This document shows, in pieces, positions 35,441-45,071 of a stretch of DNA of 64,000 bases (its first letter is position 1; each line of letters opens with the position of its first letter). The position numbers were made by a program, and so were the translations under genes. A model generated the notes under the pieces. That model searched no databases, was not told the DNA's origin, and saw nothing but the letters and a program-made list of their open reading frames with translations. The stretch covers positions 124,001-188,000 of the forward strand of contig CAMLLC010000003.1 in NCBI GenBank assembly GCA_946480835.1, in the 5' to 3' direction. Origin of the DNA: Entomomonas sp945283395. Lineage in GTDB: Bacteria; Pseudomonadota; Gammaproteobacteria; Pseudomonadales; Pseudomonadaceae.

Positions 35441-35905
35441 CTATACTTGTGATTGATGATAATTTTCTAGACCCATTTTTTCAATCAATCCTAATTGTTT
35501 TTCCAGCCAATAAGCATGATCTTCTTCTGTATCTTGTAATTGACCACGCAACATATCACGACTGACATAATCATTTTTGGCTTCACATAGCTTAATGCCA
35601 TCAGCTAAGGCTTGGCGAACATGTAATTCTAAACGTAGATCAAATTCAAGCATCTCTTTTACATTAGTCCCTATATTTATATCATCGGGACGCATATTAG
35701 GCTTACCCTCTAAAAAGAGAATACGGCGAATAAGCTGATCGGCATGCTCTGTTTCTTCGCCCATTTCATGATTAATACGCTCATATAATTTGCCCAAATC
35801 CCAGTCATTGTACATTCTTGAATGGATAAAATACTGGTCACGAGCGGCTAATTCACCTGTTAATAATTTATTTAAATAATCTATGACTTCAGGGTTACCA
35901 AGCAT
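35441..35905 (-). CDS. ftnA: bacterial ferritin of the FtnA (former BfrA) type, lacking the heme ligand
   Basis: This 154-residue four-helix ferritin-like protein would store iron in a 24-mer shell. Diiron ligands are visible: E18 (TGELAARDQYF), Glu and His in GEETEHADQLI, Glu in EFDLRLELHV and the ExxH of DTEEDHAYW. Heme-binding bacterioferritins have Met in the EMxHAD position, but here the residue before Glu-His is Thr. It therefore matches the Pseudomonas protein reclassified from BfrA to FtnA. The start MLGNPEVIDYLN has GGAG upstream. It is transcribed alone. Confidence 0.88.
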   Translation of the reverse strand: MLGNPEVIDYLNKLLTGELAARDQYFIHSRMYNDWDLGKLYERINHEMGEETEHADQLIRRILFLEGKPNMRPDDINIGTNVKEMLEFDLRLELHVRQALADGIKLCEAKNDYVSRDMLRGQLQDTEEDHAYWLEKQLGLIEKMGLENYHQSQV

Positions 35906-36089
35906 TTTATTATCTCCTCAACGCTAAATAACGTTTTTATTTGTTCGTATTTAGACCTTTATTATTTAGAGTTTATTCCTTATTTTTTAAAAATGCTAGT
36001 TAATAAAAGTGATCCCTATAAAATATCTATGTTGTTGTAAATGGGTATGTTTATCATTATTTTCTGTATTCTTAAACAGGCTAAAATAA

Positions 36090-36138
36090 TAGGATTAAAT
36101 AACTCTTTTTATAACTAATAATAAGCTATTTAATCCTA
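36090..36138 (-). terminator. AT-rich inverted repeat downstream of the lipocalin-like gene
   Basis: TAGGATTAAATA (36090-36101) and TATTTAATCCTA (36127-36138) form a 12-bp perfect stem with a 25-nt spacer. Read leftward it follows the lipocalin-gene stop by ~12 nt and is trailed by TTATTTTAG. It may be a weak terminator; the long loop makes this uncertain. Confidence 0.4.
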
Positions 36139-36149
36139 ATAAAAACAAG

Positions 36150-36662
36150 CTATTGTTCTTTTTTGAAACGTTCAAAAGTGATAATACTCCGAGTTTCACC
36201 TTTATCAGCCCAATTAGGCATTATCCGCCAAGGAGTAAGAACTTGTAATTTATCTCCTTCAATTTTAAATTGACGGGCTTGCTCTGTACCTATCCAAGCA
36301 GGATTCCAAGCTACTTCCACTGAAGTTATCCACTTATCAGCTTCAATCCGATAAGCCCCAGTATAAGCAACCATAGTGCTTAATAGTTGCGCCTTCTCTG
36401 CATCAGTAGTAGCTGGTTTACGTCCATCGCCTGTTAACATGAACCAAGTACGACCTTCAGGGGTAAAAATAGTATAACCAGTAGGGTGCGCTCCCATAGG
36501 TGGGAATTTTTCACCCGTAGTTTTAACTTCAATGACATAAGAAACAAGTTTCCAAATACCTACTATTTCTTTTGCATTAGTTGCTTGATTATCCTGCGCA
36601 AAAACGGGATAACTAAGCATAACAGTTAAACAAATTGCTATTAGTGCTTTTAATTTAGCCAT
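36150..36662 (-). CDS. secreted lipocalin-like domain protein
   Basis: This 170-residue protein has a signal peptide (LKALIAICLTVMLSYPVFAQ, cleavage ~22). The body begins EIVGIWKLVSYVIE, the GxW start of lipocalin-like barrels, and continues with HPTGYTIFTPEGRTWFML and an AWNPAWIGTEQAR segment. This fits the Lipocalin_5 family of small-molecule-binding barrels. No ligand can be assigned. It is monocistronic, between lipA and the ferritin gene. Confidence 0.78.
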   Translation of the reverse strand: MAKLKALIAICLTVMLSYPVFAQDNQATNAKEIVGIWKLVSYVIEVKTTGEKFPPMGAHPTGYTIFTPEGRTWFMLTGDGRKPATTDAEKAQLLSTMVAYTGAYRIEADKWITSVEVAWNPAWIGTEQARQFKIEGDKLQVLTPWRIMPNWADKGETRSIITFERFKKEQ

Positions 36663-36810
36663 ATCAAATTCCCCTAGCTATAAGTTAAAAAAGGACATTT
36701 AAGACTAATTATTCCTTAGCCTTTATGCATTCTAAATTAACAAAATTTATACTTGATGCATTACATCAATTTATTGTAGTTTTTTTTACAAAAGCAGATT
36801 TTTTTTACAA

Positions 36811-37788
36811 TTAACTAACCTTATTACCGTGAGCTTGCTGGTCAGCATGATAAGAAGAACGAACTAAAGCTCCTGATGCCACATTTTTAAAACCCATCTT
36901 TTTGCCTATCTCTGCAAACCACTCAAAGGTATCCGGATGAACAAAACGCTGGACAGGTAAATGGCTTTTAGATGGCTGTAAATATTGTCCTAGGGTAAGC
37001 ATATCTACTTCATGCTCTCTTAACCTTTCCATAACTTCTACAATCTCTTCATCAGTTTCACCCAAGCCTAACATTAACCCTGATTTAGTAGGAATATGGG
37101 GTACTAATTTCTTGAAGTTTTGCAACAGATCTAGCGACCATTCAAAGTCTGAGCCAGGACGCGATGATTTATATAATCTTGGCACTGTTTCTAGATTATG
37201 ATTGAAAATATCTGGTGGTTCAGTAGCGGTTATTTGTAAAGCTACTTCCATTCTACCGCGATAATCAGGAACCAGCGTTTCTAACTGAATGTTGGGAGAT
37301 AAAGCGCGAATTTCTCTTATACAATCAGCAAAATGCTGTGCACCACCATCTCTTAAATCGTCTCTATCTACTGAAGTTATCACTACATAGCGTAAGCCTA
37401 AATCAGCTATAGCCAACGCTAAATTTTTTGGTTCATTGTCATCCAATGGATTTGGTCTACCATGGCCTACATCACAGAAAGGACAGCGCCTAGTACAAAT
37501 ATCACCCATAATCATAAAGGTAGCTGTACCAGAGGCAAAGCACTCACCTAAATTAGGGCAAGTTGCCTCCTCACAGACGCTATGTAATTTATGTTGTCTT
37601 AATAACTGCTTAACTCTTTCAACTTCTGGGGTAGCAGGAATACGAACCCTAATCCAGTCTGGTTTAGTAGGCAATTCAACCGTAGGAATAACCTTAATAG
37701 GAATTCTTGCAACTTTATCAGCTCCCTTTAATTTAATACCTCTTTCTAATTTTTTAGGAGCTACGACTTGTTCATCTGATTTAATCAT
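36811..37788 (-). CDS. lipA: lipoyl synthase
   Basis: LipA is a radical-SAM enzyme that inserts two sulfurs into protein-bound octanoate to make lipoate. The auxiliary cluster Cys are in CEEATCPNLGECF (CX4CX5C) and the SAM cluster is in CTRRCPFCDVG (CX3CX2C). The third auxiliary ligand is the RSSYH serine near the C terminus (residues ~312-316). The enzyme has 325 residues, normal length. It starts 2 bp after lipB, its pathway partner. Confidence 0.96.
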   Translation of the reverse strand: MIKSDEQVVAPKKLERGIKLKGADKVARIPIKVIPTVELPTKPDWIRVRIPATPEVERVKQLLRQHKLHSVCEEATCPNLGECFASGTATFMIMGDICTRRCPFCDVGHGRPNPLDDNEPKNLALAIADLGLRYVVITSVDRDDLRDGGAQHFADCIREIRALSPNIQLETLVPDYRGRMEVALQITATEPPDIFNHNLETVPRLYKSSRPGSDFEWSLDLLQNFKKLVPHIPTKSGLMLGLGETDEEIVEVMERLREHEVDMLTLGQYLQPSKSHLPVQRFVHPDTFEWFAEIGKKMGFKNVASGALVRSSYHADQQAHGNKVS

Positions 37789-37790
37789 AA

Positions 37791-38447
37791 TTACTCTAGT
37801 TCAATACCTGTCACAATAGTCACATTAGTATAAGCTAAATTAGCGGTTAATTGGTTAATTAACCTTGTTGTTAATTCCGTCATATCAATAGTTGGAACCA
37901 AATCTGCTAGTTGTGTCATTCTTAACCCAGCATACCCACAAGGATTAATTCGTAAAAAAGGTTCAAGATCCATATGGACATTCAACGCAAAACCATGAAA
38001 AGAAGCATTACGTCTAATACGCAAACCTAACGAAGCAATTTTTGCCTCATCCACATACACGCCAGGCGCTTCTGGTTTAGGGTAAGCTAATACACCATAC
38101 GAAGCTAATAGCTTAACCAATAATGTCTCAATAGCAGTAACTAATGCCCTAGGGCCTAAATGATGTCTTTTAACATCCAATAATAAATAACCTATTAATT
38201 GGCCTGGGCCATGGTAAGTTACCTGTCCTCCTCTATCTGAATGCACCACGGGAATATCTCCCGGGGTTAATAGATGCTCAGCTTTTCCAGCTTGGCCTTG
38301 GGTAAAAACAGGCTCATGTTGCAGTAACCATACTTCATCAATAGTCTTTGCCGTACGATTATTTGTAAAATTCTGCATAGCATGCCAAATTGTTTCATAT
38401 GGCTGTACACCTAAAAGTCTAATGATTAAAGTATTTTCATTAGTCAT
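37791..38447 (-). CDS. lipB: octanoyltransferase LipB
   Basis: LipB moves octanoyl groups from ACP to lipoyl domains of 2-oxoacid dehydrogenases and the glycine cleavage system. The 218 residues carry VHSDRGGQVTYHGPGQLIGY, the Lys in DEAKIASLGLRI, and the Cys nucleophile region in INPCGYAGLRMTQL. The start overlaps the ybeD-like stop by one base. Confidence 0.96.
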   Translation of the reverse strand: MTNENTLIIRLLGVQPYETIWHAMQNFTNNRTAKTIDEVWLLQHEPVFTQGQAGKAEHLLTPGDIPVVHSDRGGQVTYHGPGQLIGYLLLDVKRHHLGPRALVTAIETLLVKLLASYGVLAYPKPEAPGVYVDEAKIASLGLRIRRNASFHGFALNVHMDLEPFLRINPCGYAGLRMTQLADLVPTIDMTELTTRLINQLTANLAYTNVTIVTGIELE

Positions 38448-38728
38448 TATAAAACCATATGAACACGCCCAGTAGCCTTCAAATCCTTATTAATAGCTTC
38501 TAACTGCGGGATACCCGTAGCAGTGATCACAAATCGCAAAGCATGATACTTATTATTACTACTGAACTGCTCTGTTACTTTAGATTCGTCTAAATCAGGC
38601 ACATGTTTACGTATTATATTAAGTACCTGTGCTCTAAACTCATCATGGGCATCACCTATCACTTTAAACACATAATTTTTACAAGGAAATTCTATCTTTG
38701 GGGGTTGCTGACTAGCCATATCCTTCAC
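38447..38728 (-). CDS. ybeD: DUF493 (YbeD) family protein
   Basis: This is a small protein (93 residues from GTG 38728, 90 from ATG 38719) with PPKIEFPCKNYVFKVIGDA at the N terminus and the conserved end DLKATGRVHMVL. It has an ACT-like ferredoxin fold in E. coli and always sits between dacA/C and lipB. A role linking cell wall or lipoate metabolism has been proposed but is unproven. GTG directly follows the dacC stop codon. Choice of start is not certain. Confidence 0.88.
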   Translation of the reverse strand: MKDMASQQPPKIEFPCKNYVFKVIGDAHDEFRAQVLNIIRKHVPDLDESKVTEQFSSNNKYHALRFVITATGIPQLEAINKDLKATGRVHMVL

Positions 38729-39898
38729 TTAACTAAATAGCCTTTTAAAAAATAATACTATGCTATCCCAAATTCTGCTTAAAAAACTTCCTTGCTCAAC
38801 TGTCTGTAATGCTACCAAATCGGTACTGTAAACAATTTTATCCCCTACTTTAACGGCTACTTTACCTAAAACTTGGCCTGCTACCACGGGTGCCATTAAC
38901 TCTTTGGCAGCACTAACTTGCAATTGGATATTATTAAATTGATTTTTCAGTAAGGTAATAGATAGATCTTCAGCAAAGCCCGTTGAAACTTCATTGTTAG
39001 TTCCTTTCCAAACACGTATTTTCTTAACTTCTACGCCTTTTTTATATAATGTTCTATTTTCATAAAAACGGAAACCATAAGTTAATAATTTTTGGGTTTC
39101 CTCCGCCCGGGCTTTTTCGCTACTAGTCCCAAATAATACAGCTATTAGTCGTAATTTATTACGTTTTGCAGAAGCTACCATGCAATAACCTGCTTCTTCT
39201 GTATGACCTGTTTTTAAACCATCTACCGTACTATCTCGCCATAGGAGTAAATTACGATTAGGCTGTTTGATCTTATTCCATAAAAATTCTTTTTGACTAT
39301 AAATTGCATAATGGGCAGGATCTTCATAAATAATAGCGCGAGCTAAAATAGCCATATCATGGGCTGAAGAAAAATGATTGGGGTCGGGTAAACCCGTAGC
39401 ATTCATGAAGTGACTATTTTTCATGCCCAATTGAGCTGCGGTCTTATTCATCAGCTCTGCAAAAACATCTTCACTACCTGCTAAATACTCTGAGACAGCA
39501 ACGCTTGCATCGTTGCCCGATTGAATAATAATACCATGCAGCAGATCACCCAAAGAAACCTGCTTACCAACCTCCACAAACATTTTAGAACCACCAGTCT
39601 TCCAAGCCTTTTCGCTGATAGTTACTAAATCCGCAGGTCTAACTTGACCTTTCTTCATCTCTAAGGTTGCTAAATAAGCCGTCATGAGCTTTGTCAAACT
39701 AGCTGGGGGGAGACGTTCATCTCCATCATTATTAATAAGTATTTGACCGGTTGCTGCATCCATCAATACATAAGATTTAGCAGCTAACTGCGGAGGCGCG
39801 GGAATGATTTCAAGTGCTTGTTGGGCATTAACCAAAGTAGCCGTTAAGAAGAAAATAATAGTTAAAATAATATGTTTTATTAAATACCTGTTGTTCAT
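38729..39898 (-). CDS. dacC: D-alanyl-D-alanine carboxypeptidase (PBP5/6 type)
   Basis: This enzyme removes the terminal D-Ala of peptidoglycan pentapeptides. In 389 residues, a signal peptide ends near NAQQALEI. The active-site motifs are PASLTKLMTAY (SxxK), IQSGNDASVAVSE (SxN) and DGLKTGHTEEAGY (KTG). A PBP5 C-terminal domain follows, and the last ~17 residues (RIWDSIVLFFKRLFS) form an amphipathic membrane anchor. It is cotranscribed with rlpA and mltB. Confidence 0.95.
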   Translation of the reverse strand: MNNRYLIKHIILTIIFFLTATLVNAQQALEIIPAPPQLAAKSYVLMDAATGQILINNDGDERLPPASLTKLMTAYLATLEMKKGQVRPADLVTISEKAWKTGGSKMFVEVGKQVSLGDLLHGIIIQSGNDASVAVSEYLAGSEDVFAELMNKTAAQLGMKNSHFMNATGLPDPNHFSSAHDMAILARAIIYEDPAHYAIYSQKEFLWNKIKQPNRNLLLWRDSTVDGLKTGHTEEAGYCMVASAKRNKLRLIAVLFGTSSEKARAEETQKLLTYGFRFYENRTLYKKGVEVKKIRVWKGTNNEVSTGFAEDLSITLLKNQFNNIQLQVSAAKELMAPVVAGQVLGKVAVKVGDKIVYSTDLVALQTVEQGSFLSRIWDSIVLFFKRLFS

Positions 39899-39930
39899 TG
39901 TGTCTTAATAACTCTCTAAAATGGATAAAA

Positions 39931-40947
39931 TTAATCTTTCTTAACTAAGGTTGCCTGCCCTAATTTAGCTATACGAATAGCTTGCTGCGCCTGTAGCATT
40001 TGTTGTTGATCTGCTAGAGGTCCTAATCTTACTCTATAAAAAGTTTGCTGCCCCTGTACCACCGAGCTAATAAATACAGGATTAGCGGTAATTTCAATTA
40101 GCCGTTGTTTTAATAGCTCTGCCGCATCTGGATTAGAGAAAGCAGCAACCTGAAGATAAATACCCTCAATAGGTTGACCATTAGTTTTGCTAGCAGGTAT
40201 AGCATGTTGATCTTTAGGTGGCTTATATTCTAGCAATACATCTTTCTTAATAGTAGCTACAGGTATCGACTTTGCAGCCACTTGTTGCTGTTTTTTGGCC
40301 ATCGCTGCTTTTGCTTCCTTGTCTGAATTGGGTGCTACCATACCTTGGTTTGCCCACCATTGGCTAGGTTCTATTCCTTCTACTTTAACTCTGGCCGTAC
40401 CCATATCCGCATAACCTAACTTTTTAGCTGCCGCAAAAGATAAATCTATAACTCTATTAGAATAGAATGGCCCTCTATCATTGACCCTTAAAATCACACT
40501 TCGACCATTATCTAGGTTAGTTACTTTCACATAACTAGGCAAAGGAAGGGTCTTATGGGCAGCTGTCATCCCATATAAATCATAGATTTCGCCATTAGCT
40601 GTAGCTTGTCCATGAAATTTAGTACCATACCAAGAAGCCGTTCCCACTTCCTGATATCCTCTGGCAGTAGGTCTTGGATAATAAGTTTTACCTAATACGC
40701 TATAAGGATCTTTCTTATAGTTACCCGAATGAACAATAGGAATAGCATCAGGAATGTTAGAGACATCCACATCCCACCAAGGCGCTCCATCCTCTAAAGG
40801 ACGAACATAGCCAGCATTACGAGATGTTTTAGCCACATCTGAATAACTATCTACTTTTGAACTCGGCGTAGTGGTATGACAACCTACCAAAAGTCCCATA
40901 ATCCAACCAACAGTTACTATTAATTTTATAGATGTTAAATTATTCAT
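39931..40947 (-). CDS. rlpA: septal ring lytic transglycosylase RlpA
   Basis: This lipoprotein cleaves denuded glycan strands at the septum. In 338 residues, lipobox GLLVGC puts Cys near 23. The double-psi beta-barrel catalytic domain has GTASWYGTKFHGQATANGE, MTAAHKTLPLPS and RVNDRGPFYSNRVIDLS, with the Glu, His and Asp expected for Pseudomonas RlpA. The C-terminal SPOR domain (IYLQVAAFSNPDAAELLKQ) binds denuded peptidoglycan. Its start overlaps the mltB end by 8 bp. Confidence 0.94.
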   Translation of the reverse strand: MNNLTSIKLIVTVGWIMGLLVGCHTTTPSSKVDSYSDVAKTSRNAGYVRPLEDGAPWWDVDVSNIPDAIPIVHSGNYKKDPYSVLGKTYYPRPTARGYQEVGTASWYGTKFHGQATANGEIYDLYGMTAAHKTLPLPSYVKVTNLDNGRSVILRVNDRGPFYSNRVIDLSFAAAKKLGYADMGTARVKVEGIEPSQWWANQGMVAPNSDKEAKAAMAKKQQQVAAKSIPVATIKKDVLLEYKPPKDQHAIPASKTNGQPIEGIYLQVAAFSNPDAAELLKQRLIEITANPVFISSVVQGQQTFYRVRLGPLADQQQMLQAQQAIRIAKLGQATLVKKD

Positions 40948-41944
40948 TTGCCATTTTAGCTGCTCGTAGTTGTTCAGATAATTGATAAACTACTAAAGAA
41001 TACATCACACTACGATTATAACGGGTTATTACTTGGAAATTTTTAAAGCCAACCCAATACTCATCACCTTGTTCACCATCTAAGCGAAAAGCCAACACTG
41101 CGGTATCTTTTGCTAACTTATCAGGTAACTGCCAACCAGCTTGTGTTAATTGTAAAACTGTCTTATCTAACTCTAAACCGGTTGATAAACCGCTAGCTAC
41201 TTTATCACCTGTTACCGCTACTTGTAAAACAGTGGCTTGATCTCTTTGCCAACCATGTTGTTTAAAATAGTTAGCAACACTACCTATAGCATCTGTTGGA
41301 TTTTGCCAAATATCTATTATTTCATCATGATCAAAATCTACGGCGTACGCCCTAAAACTGCCCGGCATAAACTGACACATGCCCATAGCACCAGCATAAG
41401 AACCTTTTAAGGTTAAGGGGTCTAACTGCTCTTCACGGGTCATTAACAAATATTGGGTAAGCTGTTTTTTAAAAAAGTCACTCCTTGGTGGGTAGTCAAA
41501 ACTCAGGGTAGTTAACGCATCTAACACAGGCCAACTCCCCATGTTACGACTATAAAATGTTTCTACGCCTATAATGGCAACAATAATTTGGGCAGGCACA
41601 CCATATTCTTGTTCAGCTCTGGCTAAGGCATCAGCATTGGTATTCCAAAACACAACCCCGTCTTCTAATCGCTTTTTAGTTAAAAAAATAGGCTGGTATT
41701 CTTTCCATAATTTAGCTTTTTCTGCTGGTTTGGCAATCAAATCTAAAATAGCTTGTTGTTTTTTAACCTGTTTAAACATCGCTTGTAAATTATCTTTAAC
41801 AAAACCATACTGCTGAGTAAGCTCGCTTATATAAGCTTCTACCTCTGGCGAATTATCATAATCTGCCGCCTGAATTGGCGCTATTAACATTAACCACAGT
41901 ACCAGCAAAGCGATAAGTTGTTTTATTGGATTTATTATATACAT
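40940..41944 (-). CDS. mltB: membrane-bound lytic murein transglycosylase B
   Basis: MltB cleaves glycan with 1,6-anhydro product formation. The 334 residues include a signal sequence (IALLVLWLMLIAPIQA) without a lipobox Cys, so it is probably periplasmic or anchored by the signal. The catalytic Glu is in IIGVETFYSRNMG; SYAGAMGMCQFMPGSFRAYA and DIWQNPTDAIGSVANYF are family hallmarks. It follows rodA by a single base. Confidence 0.94.
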   Translation of the reverse strand: MYIINPIKQLIALLVLWLMLIAPIQAADYDNSPEVEAYISELTQQYGFVKDNLQAMFKQVKKQQAILDLIAKPAEKAKLWKEYQPIFLTKKRLEDGVVFWNTNADALARAEQEYGVPAQIIVAIIGVETFYSRNMGSWPVLDALTTLSFDYPPRSDFFKKQLTQYLLMTREEQLDPLTLKGSYAGAMGMCQFMPGSFRAYAVDFDHDEIIDIWQNPTDAIGSVANYFKQHGWQRDQATVLQVAVTGDKVASGLSTGLELDKTVLQLTQAGWQLPDKLAKDTAVLAFRLDGEQGDEYWVGFKNFQVITRYNRSVMYSLVVYQLSEQLRAAKMANE

Positions 41945-41945
41945 A

Positions 41946-43094
41946 CTAAATAGGCGAACCCCACTTACGATGTGTTTGAATAGCCATCAAAATACCAAAC
42001 GAAGATAATAAAGTAACGACCGAAGTACCGCCATAACTCATTAGCGGTAAAGGGACACCTACTACAGGCAATAAACCACTGACCATGCCTATATTAACAA
42101 AAACATAAACAAAGAAAATCATGGTTAAGCCACCAGCTAATAGTTTGCCAAATAAGGTTTGAGCATTAACGGTAATAACTAGTCCGCGAGCTAGAATAAG
42201 CAAATAAACAGTAAGCAACAATACTACACCTATAAAACCAAACTCTTCACCTATTAATGCAAAGACAAAGTCAGTATGACTTTCAGGTAAAAAATCTAAA
42301 TGCGATTGAGTACCTGCCAACCAACCTTTGCCCCAAAGGCCACCAGAACCAATAGCCGCTTTAGATTGAATGATATTCCAACCTTTACCTAGTGGATCAG
42401 ACTCAGGATCTAAAAAAGTGTGAACCCGATGTTTTTGATAGTCATGCATCACAAAAAACCACATACCTACTGCAATAGGTATGGCAGCAGCTATCGCACT
42501 AACGATCCAGCTCCATAATAATCCTGCAATAAAAATAACAAAGGCACCAGCAGCTAAAATAAGTAATGCTGTCCCTAAGTCAGGTTGTCTCACTACCAAT
42601 AAAAAAGGAATAGCTATTAACACAAAAGCTACCAATACATGCTTAAAACAGGCTGGTAAACTATATCTGGATATATACCACGCTATTGTAGCAGGAACAA
42701 TAATTTTCATAAATTCAGAAGGTTGAAAGCGGATTAGCCCCGGAATCTTTAACCAGCGTTGTGCCCCCATAGCATTATGCCCTGTGATATCGACAATAAT
42801 AAGCAGTATGACACCTATGACATAAGGGACAAGAATCCAACGAGCAATAAACTGTGGATCAAATTGAGCTATTACTAACATAATGCCACCGCCTATAGCA
42901 AAGAAGACCGCCTGTTTATTAACCATCTCAATATCTTTGCCACTCGCTGAATAAAGAATAAATAAATTTGCTATGGCTAGTATGGTAAGTAATAGTAATA
43001 AATAGCCATCCACATGAAAGCGCTCTAATAAGGTAATACGTCCTTTTCTATTAAAATGACTATCTAGTACTATTTTTGGCTGTTGGATAAACAT
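41946..43094 (-). CDS. rodA: rod-shape peptidoglycan glycosyltransferase RodA
   Basis: RodA is a SEDS-family polymerase of the elongasome. The 382 residues from ATG 43094 have AAGGA upstream; a GTG at 43115 would lie within mrdA and is less likely. About ten TM helices are visible. Signatures are FQPSEFMKI and the C-terminal PLPLMSYGGTSVV, and the essential Asp lies in VRQPDLGTALLI. It is paired with the PBP2 gene upstream, the usual polymerase-transpeptidase couple. Confidence 0.95.
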   Translation of the reverse strand: MFIQQPKIVLDSHFNRKGRITLLERFHVDGYLLLLLTILAIANLFILYSASGKDIEMVNKQAVFFAIGGGIMLVIAQFDPQFIARWILVPYVIGVILLIIVDITGHNAMGAQRWLKIPGLIRFQPSEFMKIIVPATIAWYISRYSLPACFKHVLVAFVLIAIPFLLVVRQPDLGTALLILAAGAFVIFIAGLLWSWIVSAIAAAIPIAVGMWFFVMHDYQKHRVHTFLDPESDPLGKGWNIIQSKAAIGSGGLWGKGWLAGTQSHLDFLPESHTDFVFALIGEEFGFIGVVLLLTVYLLILARGLVITVNAQTLFGKLLAGGLTMIFFVYVFVNIGMVSGLLPVVGVPLPLMSYGGTSVVTLLSSFGILMAIQTHRKWGSPI

Positions 43095-43095
43095 T

Positions 43096-45048
43096 TTATG
43101 TTCCTTGCCCTTCACTGGTCTTTGCAGACGTATCAGGAGCTGTTTTTTTAGCAGCTAACTCTTCATCTGTTTTTAGCTGCCCTTGTTCATTTAATAACCA
43201 AGCATCCATTACTTGCCTTACAATAGGTGCGGCCACTCCACTGCCCGATTCACCATTCTCTACTATAATAGCTACTACAATACGAGGCCGTTCAGCGGGC
43301 GCAAAGGCTACAAATAGTGCATGGTCGCGGTGCCTTTCATTAAGACTTTTACTGTCATAGCGCTCATTTTGCCTAATAGCTACCACCTGGGCAGTACCAC
43401 TTTTACCTGCTATTCTATAGACTGGCGAAGCAATTCTACGAGCAGTACCTCTGCTACCTTGAACCACTTGTTGCATATCATTATTAACTATATCCCAATA
43501 ACTTGGATTTTTTAATACAATATCCGCTGGCGTTTGCCTATCTTTATACTCTGCCAAATTATTAGCTACTAATTGGCTAACAGATAAATGATCTACCTCT
43601 TTCAATAAGTGCGGTCTTAACCAATGGCCTTTATTTGCAATTAAAGAAGCTGCTTGCGCTATTTGTAAAATAGTAGCCTGCATATCTCCTTGTCCTATCC
43701 CCGTAATAAGGGTATGCCCCGGATACCATCTTTGCTTATGCGTTTTTTCCTTCCATTCTCTAGAGGGCATTATACCTGCTGATTCTTCCTGATACATATC
43801 TAACGAAACTTTTTGACCAATACCAAACTTGGTTAAATAGTCATGTAACTTATCTATACCTATTTTATAGGCTAAATTATAAAAATAAGTATCATTGGAA
43901 CGCATAATAGCTGTTTCCATATCGACCCAACCATCTCCCCCTCTGTTCCAGTTACGATATTTATGAGTCGAATTAGGCAATTGAAAAAAGCCAGGATCAA
44001 ATACTTTGGTTTGCGGAGTAACCTCACCAATATCTAAGCCTGTTAAGGCTATTAAAGGTTTGATTGTAGATCCAGGTGGGTAGGTACCATAAATAGCTCT
44101 ATTTAAAAAAGGTTTATCGGGTGAATTAGCTAACGCCCCATAGTCTTTCTGACTGATGCCTGTTACAAAGGGGTTAGTATCAAAACTAGGTAAACTGACT
44201 AACGCTAAAATATCGCCATTTTGTGGGTCTAGTGCAATAAGCGCGCCTCTTTTATCAGCTAGCGCATTAACAGCTACCTGTTGTAAGTAATAATCTAGGG
44301 TTAAGGTTAAATCTTTACCAGCAGTAGGCAATGTTCTATTTAATACCCGCATTACCTTACCACGCGCATTAGTTTCAACTTCCTCATAACCTACGTGTCC
44401 ATGTAACAGATTTTCATAAAAGCGCTCTGCACCTGTTTTTCCTATATGATGTGTACCACTATACTCAACTGTATCAACTCGCTTCAAATCTTGATCACTA
44501 ACCCGCCCCACATAACCGACTGAATGCGCAAATAAACTACCATAAGGATAAGAGCGGATAAACTGCGGCTCAACCTCTACGCCAGGCAATCTAGGTTGAT
44601 TAACAGCAATTATAGCGCGTTGTTGCTCTGACAATTCATATAAAATAGGAACCGATTCGAAGGGACGCGCGCGTTGTTTTACTTTGCTAAGTAAATTTTC
44701 TTTATCTTCAGCAGACAATGCTAATATTTCGACTAATACATCTATGGTAGTACGCCAATCTTTACTGCGTTCACGTGTAAAAGTTAAGTTAAAACTTGGC
44801 TGATTATCAGCTATAACAATACCATTTCTATCATAAATAACCCCACGAATAGGCGCTATCGCCTGAGTATGAACACGATTCTTTTCAGAGAGGGTTGAAT
44901 GATATTTGTATTGCACTATTTGCAAGAAATACATTCTGGCAATAAGCACCAGCATTAAAATAATTATTAAAAAAGCGCCTGCAATAACCCGTTGCTTAAT
45001 TATTCTAGCATTTTTCAAATGGTCTTTAACGGGAAGAAGTTCTACCAT
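43096..45048 (-). CDS. mrdA: penicillin-binding protein 2 (elongasome transpeptidase)
   Basis: PBP2 cross-links peptidoglycan during cell elongation with RodA. In 650 residues, one N-terminal TM helix (~20-42) precedes the pedestal domain (APIRGVIYDRNG). The transpeptidase has YPPGSTIKPL (SxxK), AIMRSNDTYFY (SxN) and AGKSGTAQV (KSG). The length and order match the Pseudomonas pbpA/mrdA locus. It lies 23 bp downstream of rlmH. Confidence 0.96.
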   Translation of the reverse strand: MVELLPVKDHLKNARIIKQRVIAGAFLIIILMLVLIARMYFLQIVQYKYHSTLSEKNRVHTQAIAPIRGVIYDRNGIVIADNQPSFNLTFTRERSKDWRTTIDVLVEILALSAEDKENLLSKVKQRARPFESVPILYELSEQQRAIIAVNQPRLPGVEVEPQFIRSYPYGSLFAHSVGYVGRVSDQDLKRVDTVEYSGTHHIGKTGAERFYENLLHGHVGYEEVETNARGKVMRVLNRTLPTAGKDLTLTLDYYLQQVAVNALADKRGALIALDPQNGDILALVSLPSFDTNPFVTGISQKDYGALANSPDKPFLNRAIYGTYPPGSTIKPLIALTGLDIGEVTPQTKVFDPGFFQLPNSTHKYRNWNRGGDGWVDMETAIMRSNDTYFYNLAYKIGIDKLHDYLTKFGIGQKVSLDMYQEESAGIMPSREWKEKTHKQRWYPGHTLITGIGQGDMQATILQIAQAASLIANKGHWLRPHLLKEVDHLSVSQLVANNLAEYKDRQTPADIVLKNPSYWDIVNNDMQQVVQGSRGTARRIASPVYRIAGKSGTAQVVAIRQNERYDSKSLNERHRDHALFVAFAPAERPRIVVAIIVENGESGSGVAAPIVRQVMDAWLLNEQGQLKTDEELAAKKTAPDTSAKTSEGQGT

Positions 45049-45071
45049 ATAGCTATTCTAATTTTAAGCCT

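Noticed and set aside
36035..36065. TTTATCATTATTTT as a Fur box for the ferritin gene
   Set aside because: Only a half-site like match, ~140 bp from the start, and expected by chance in AT-rich sequence.
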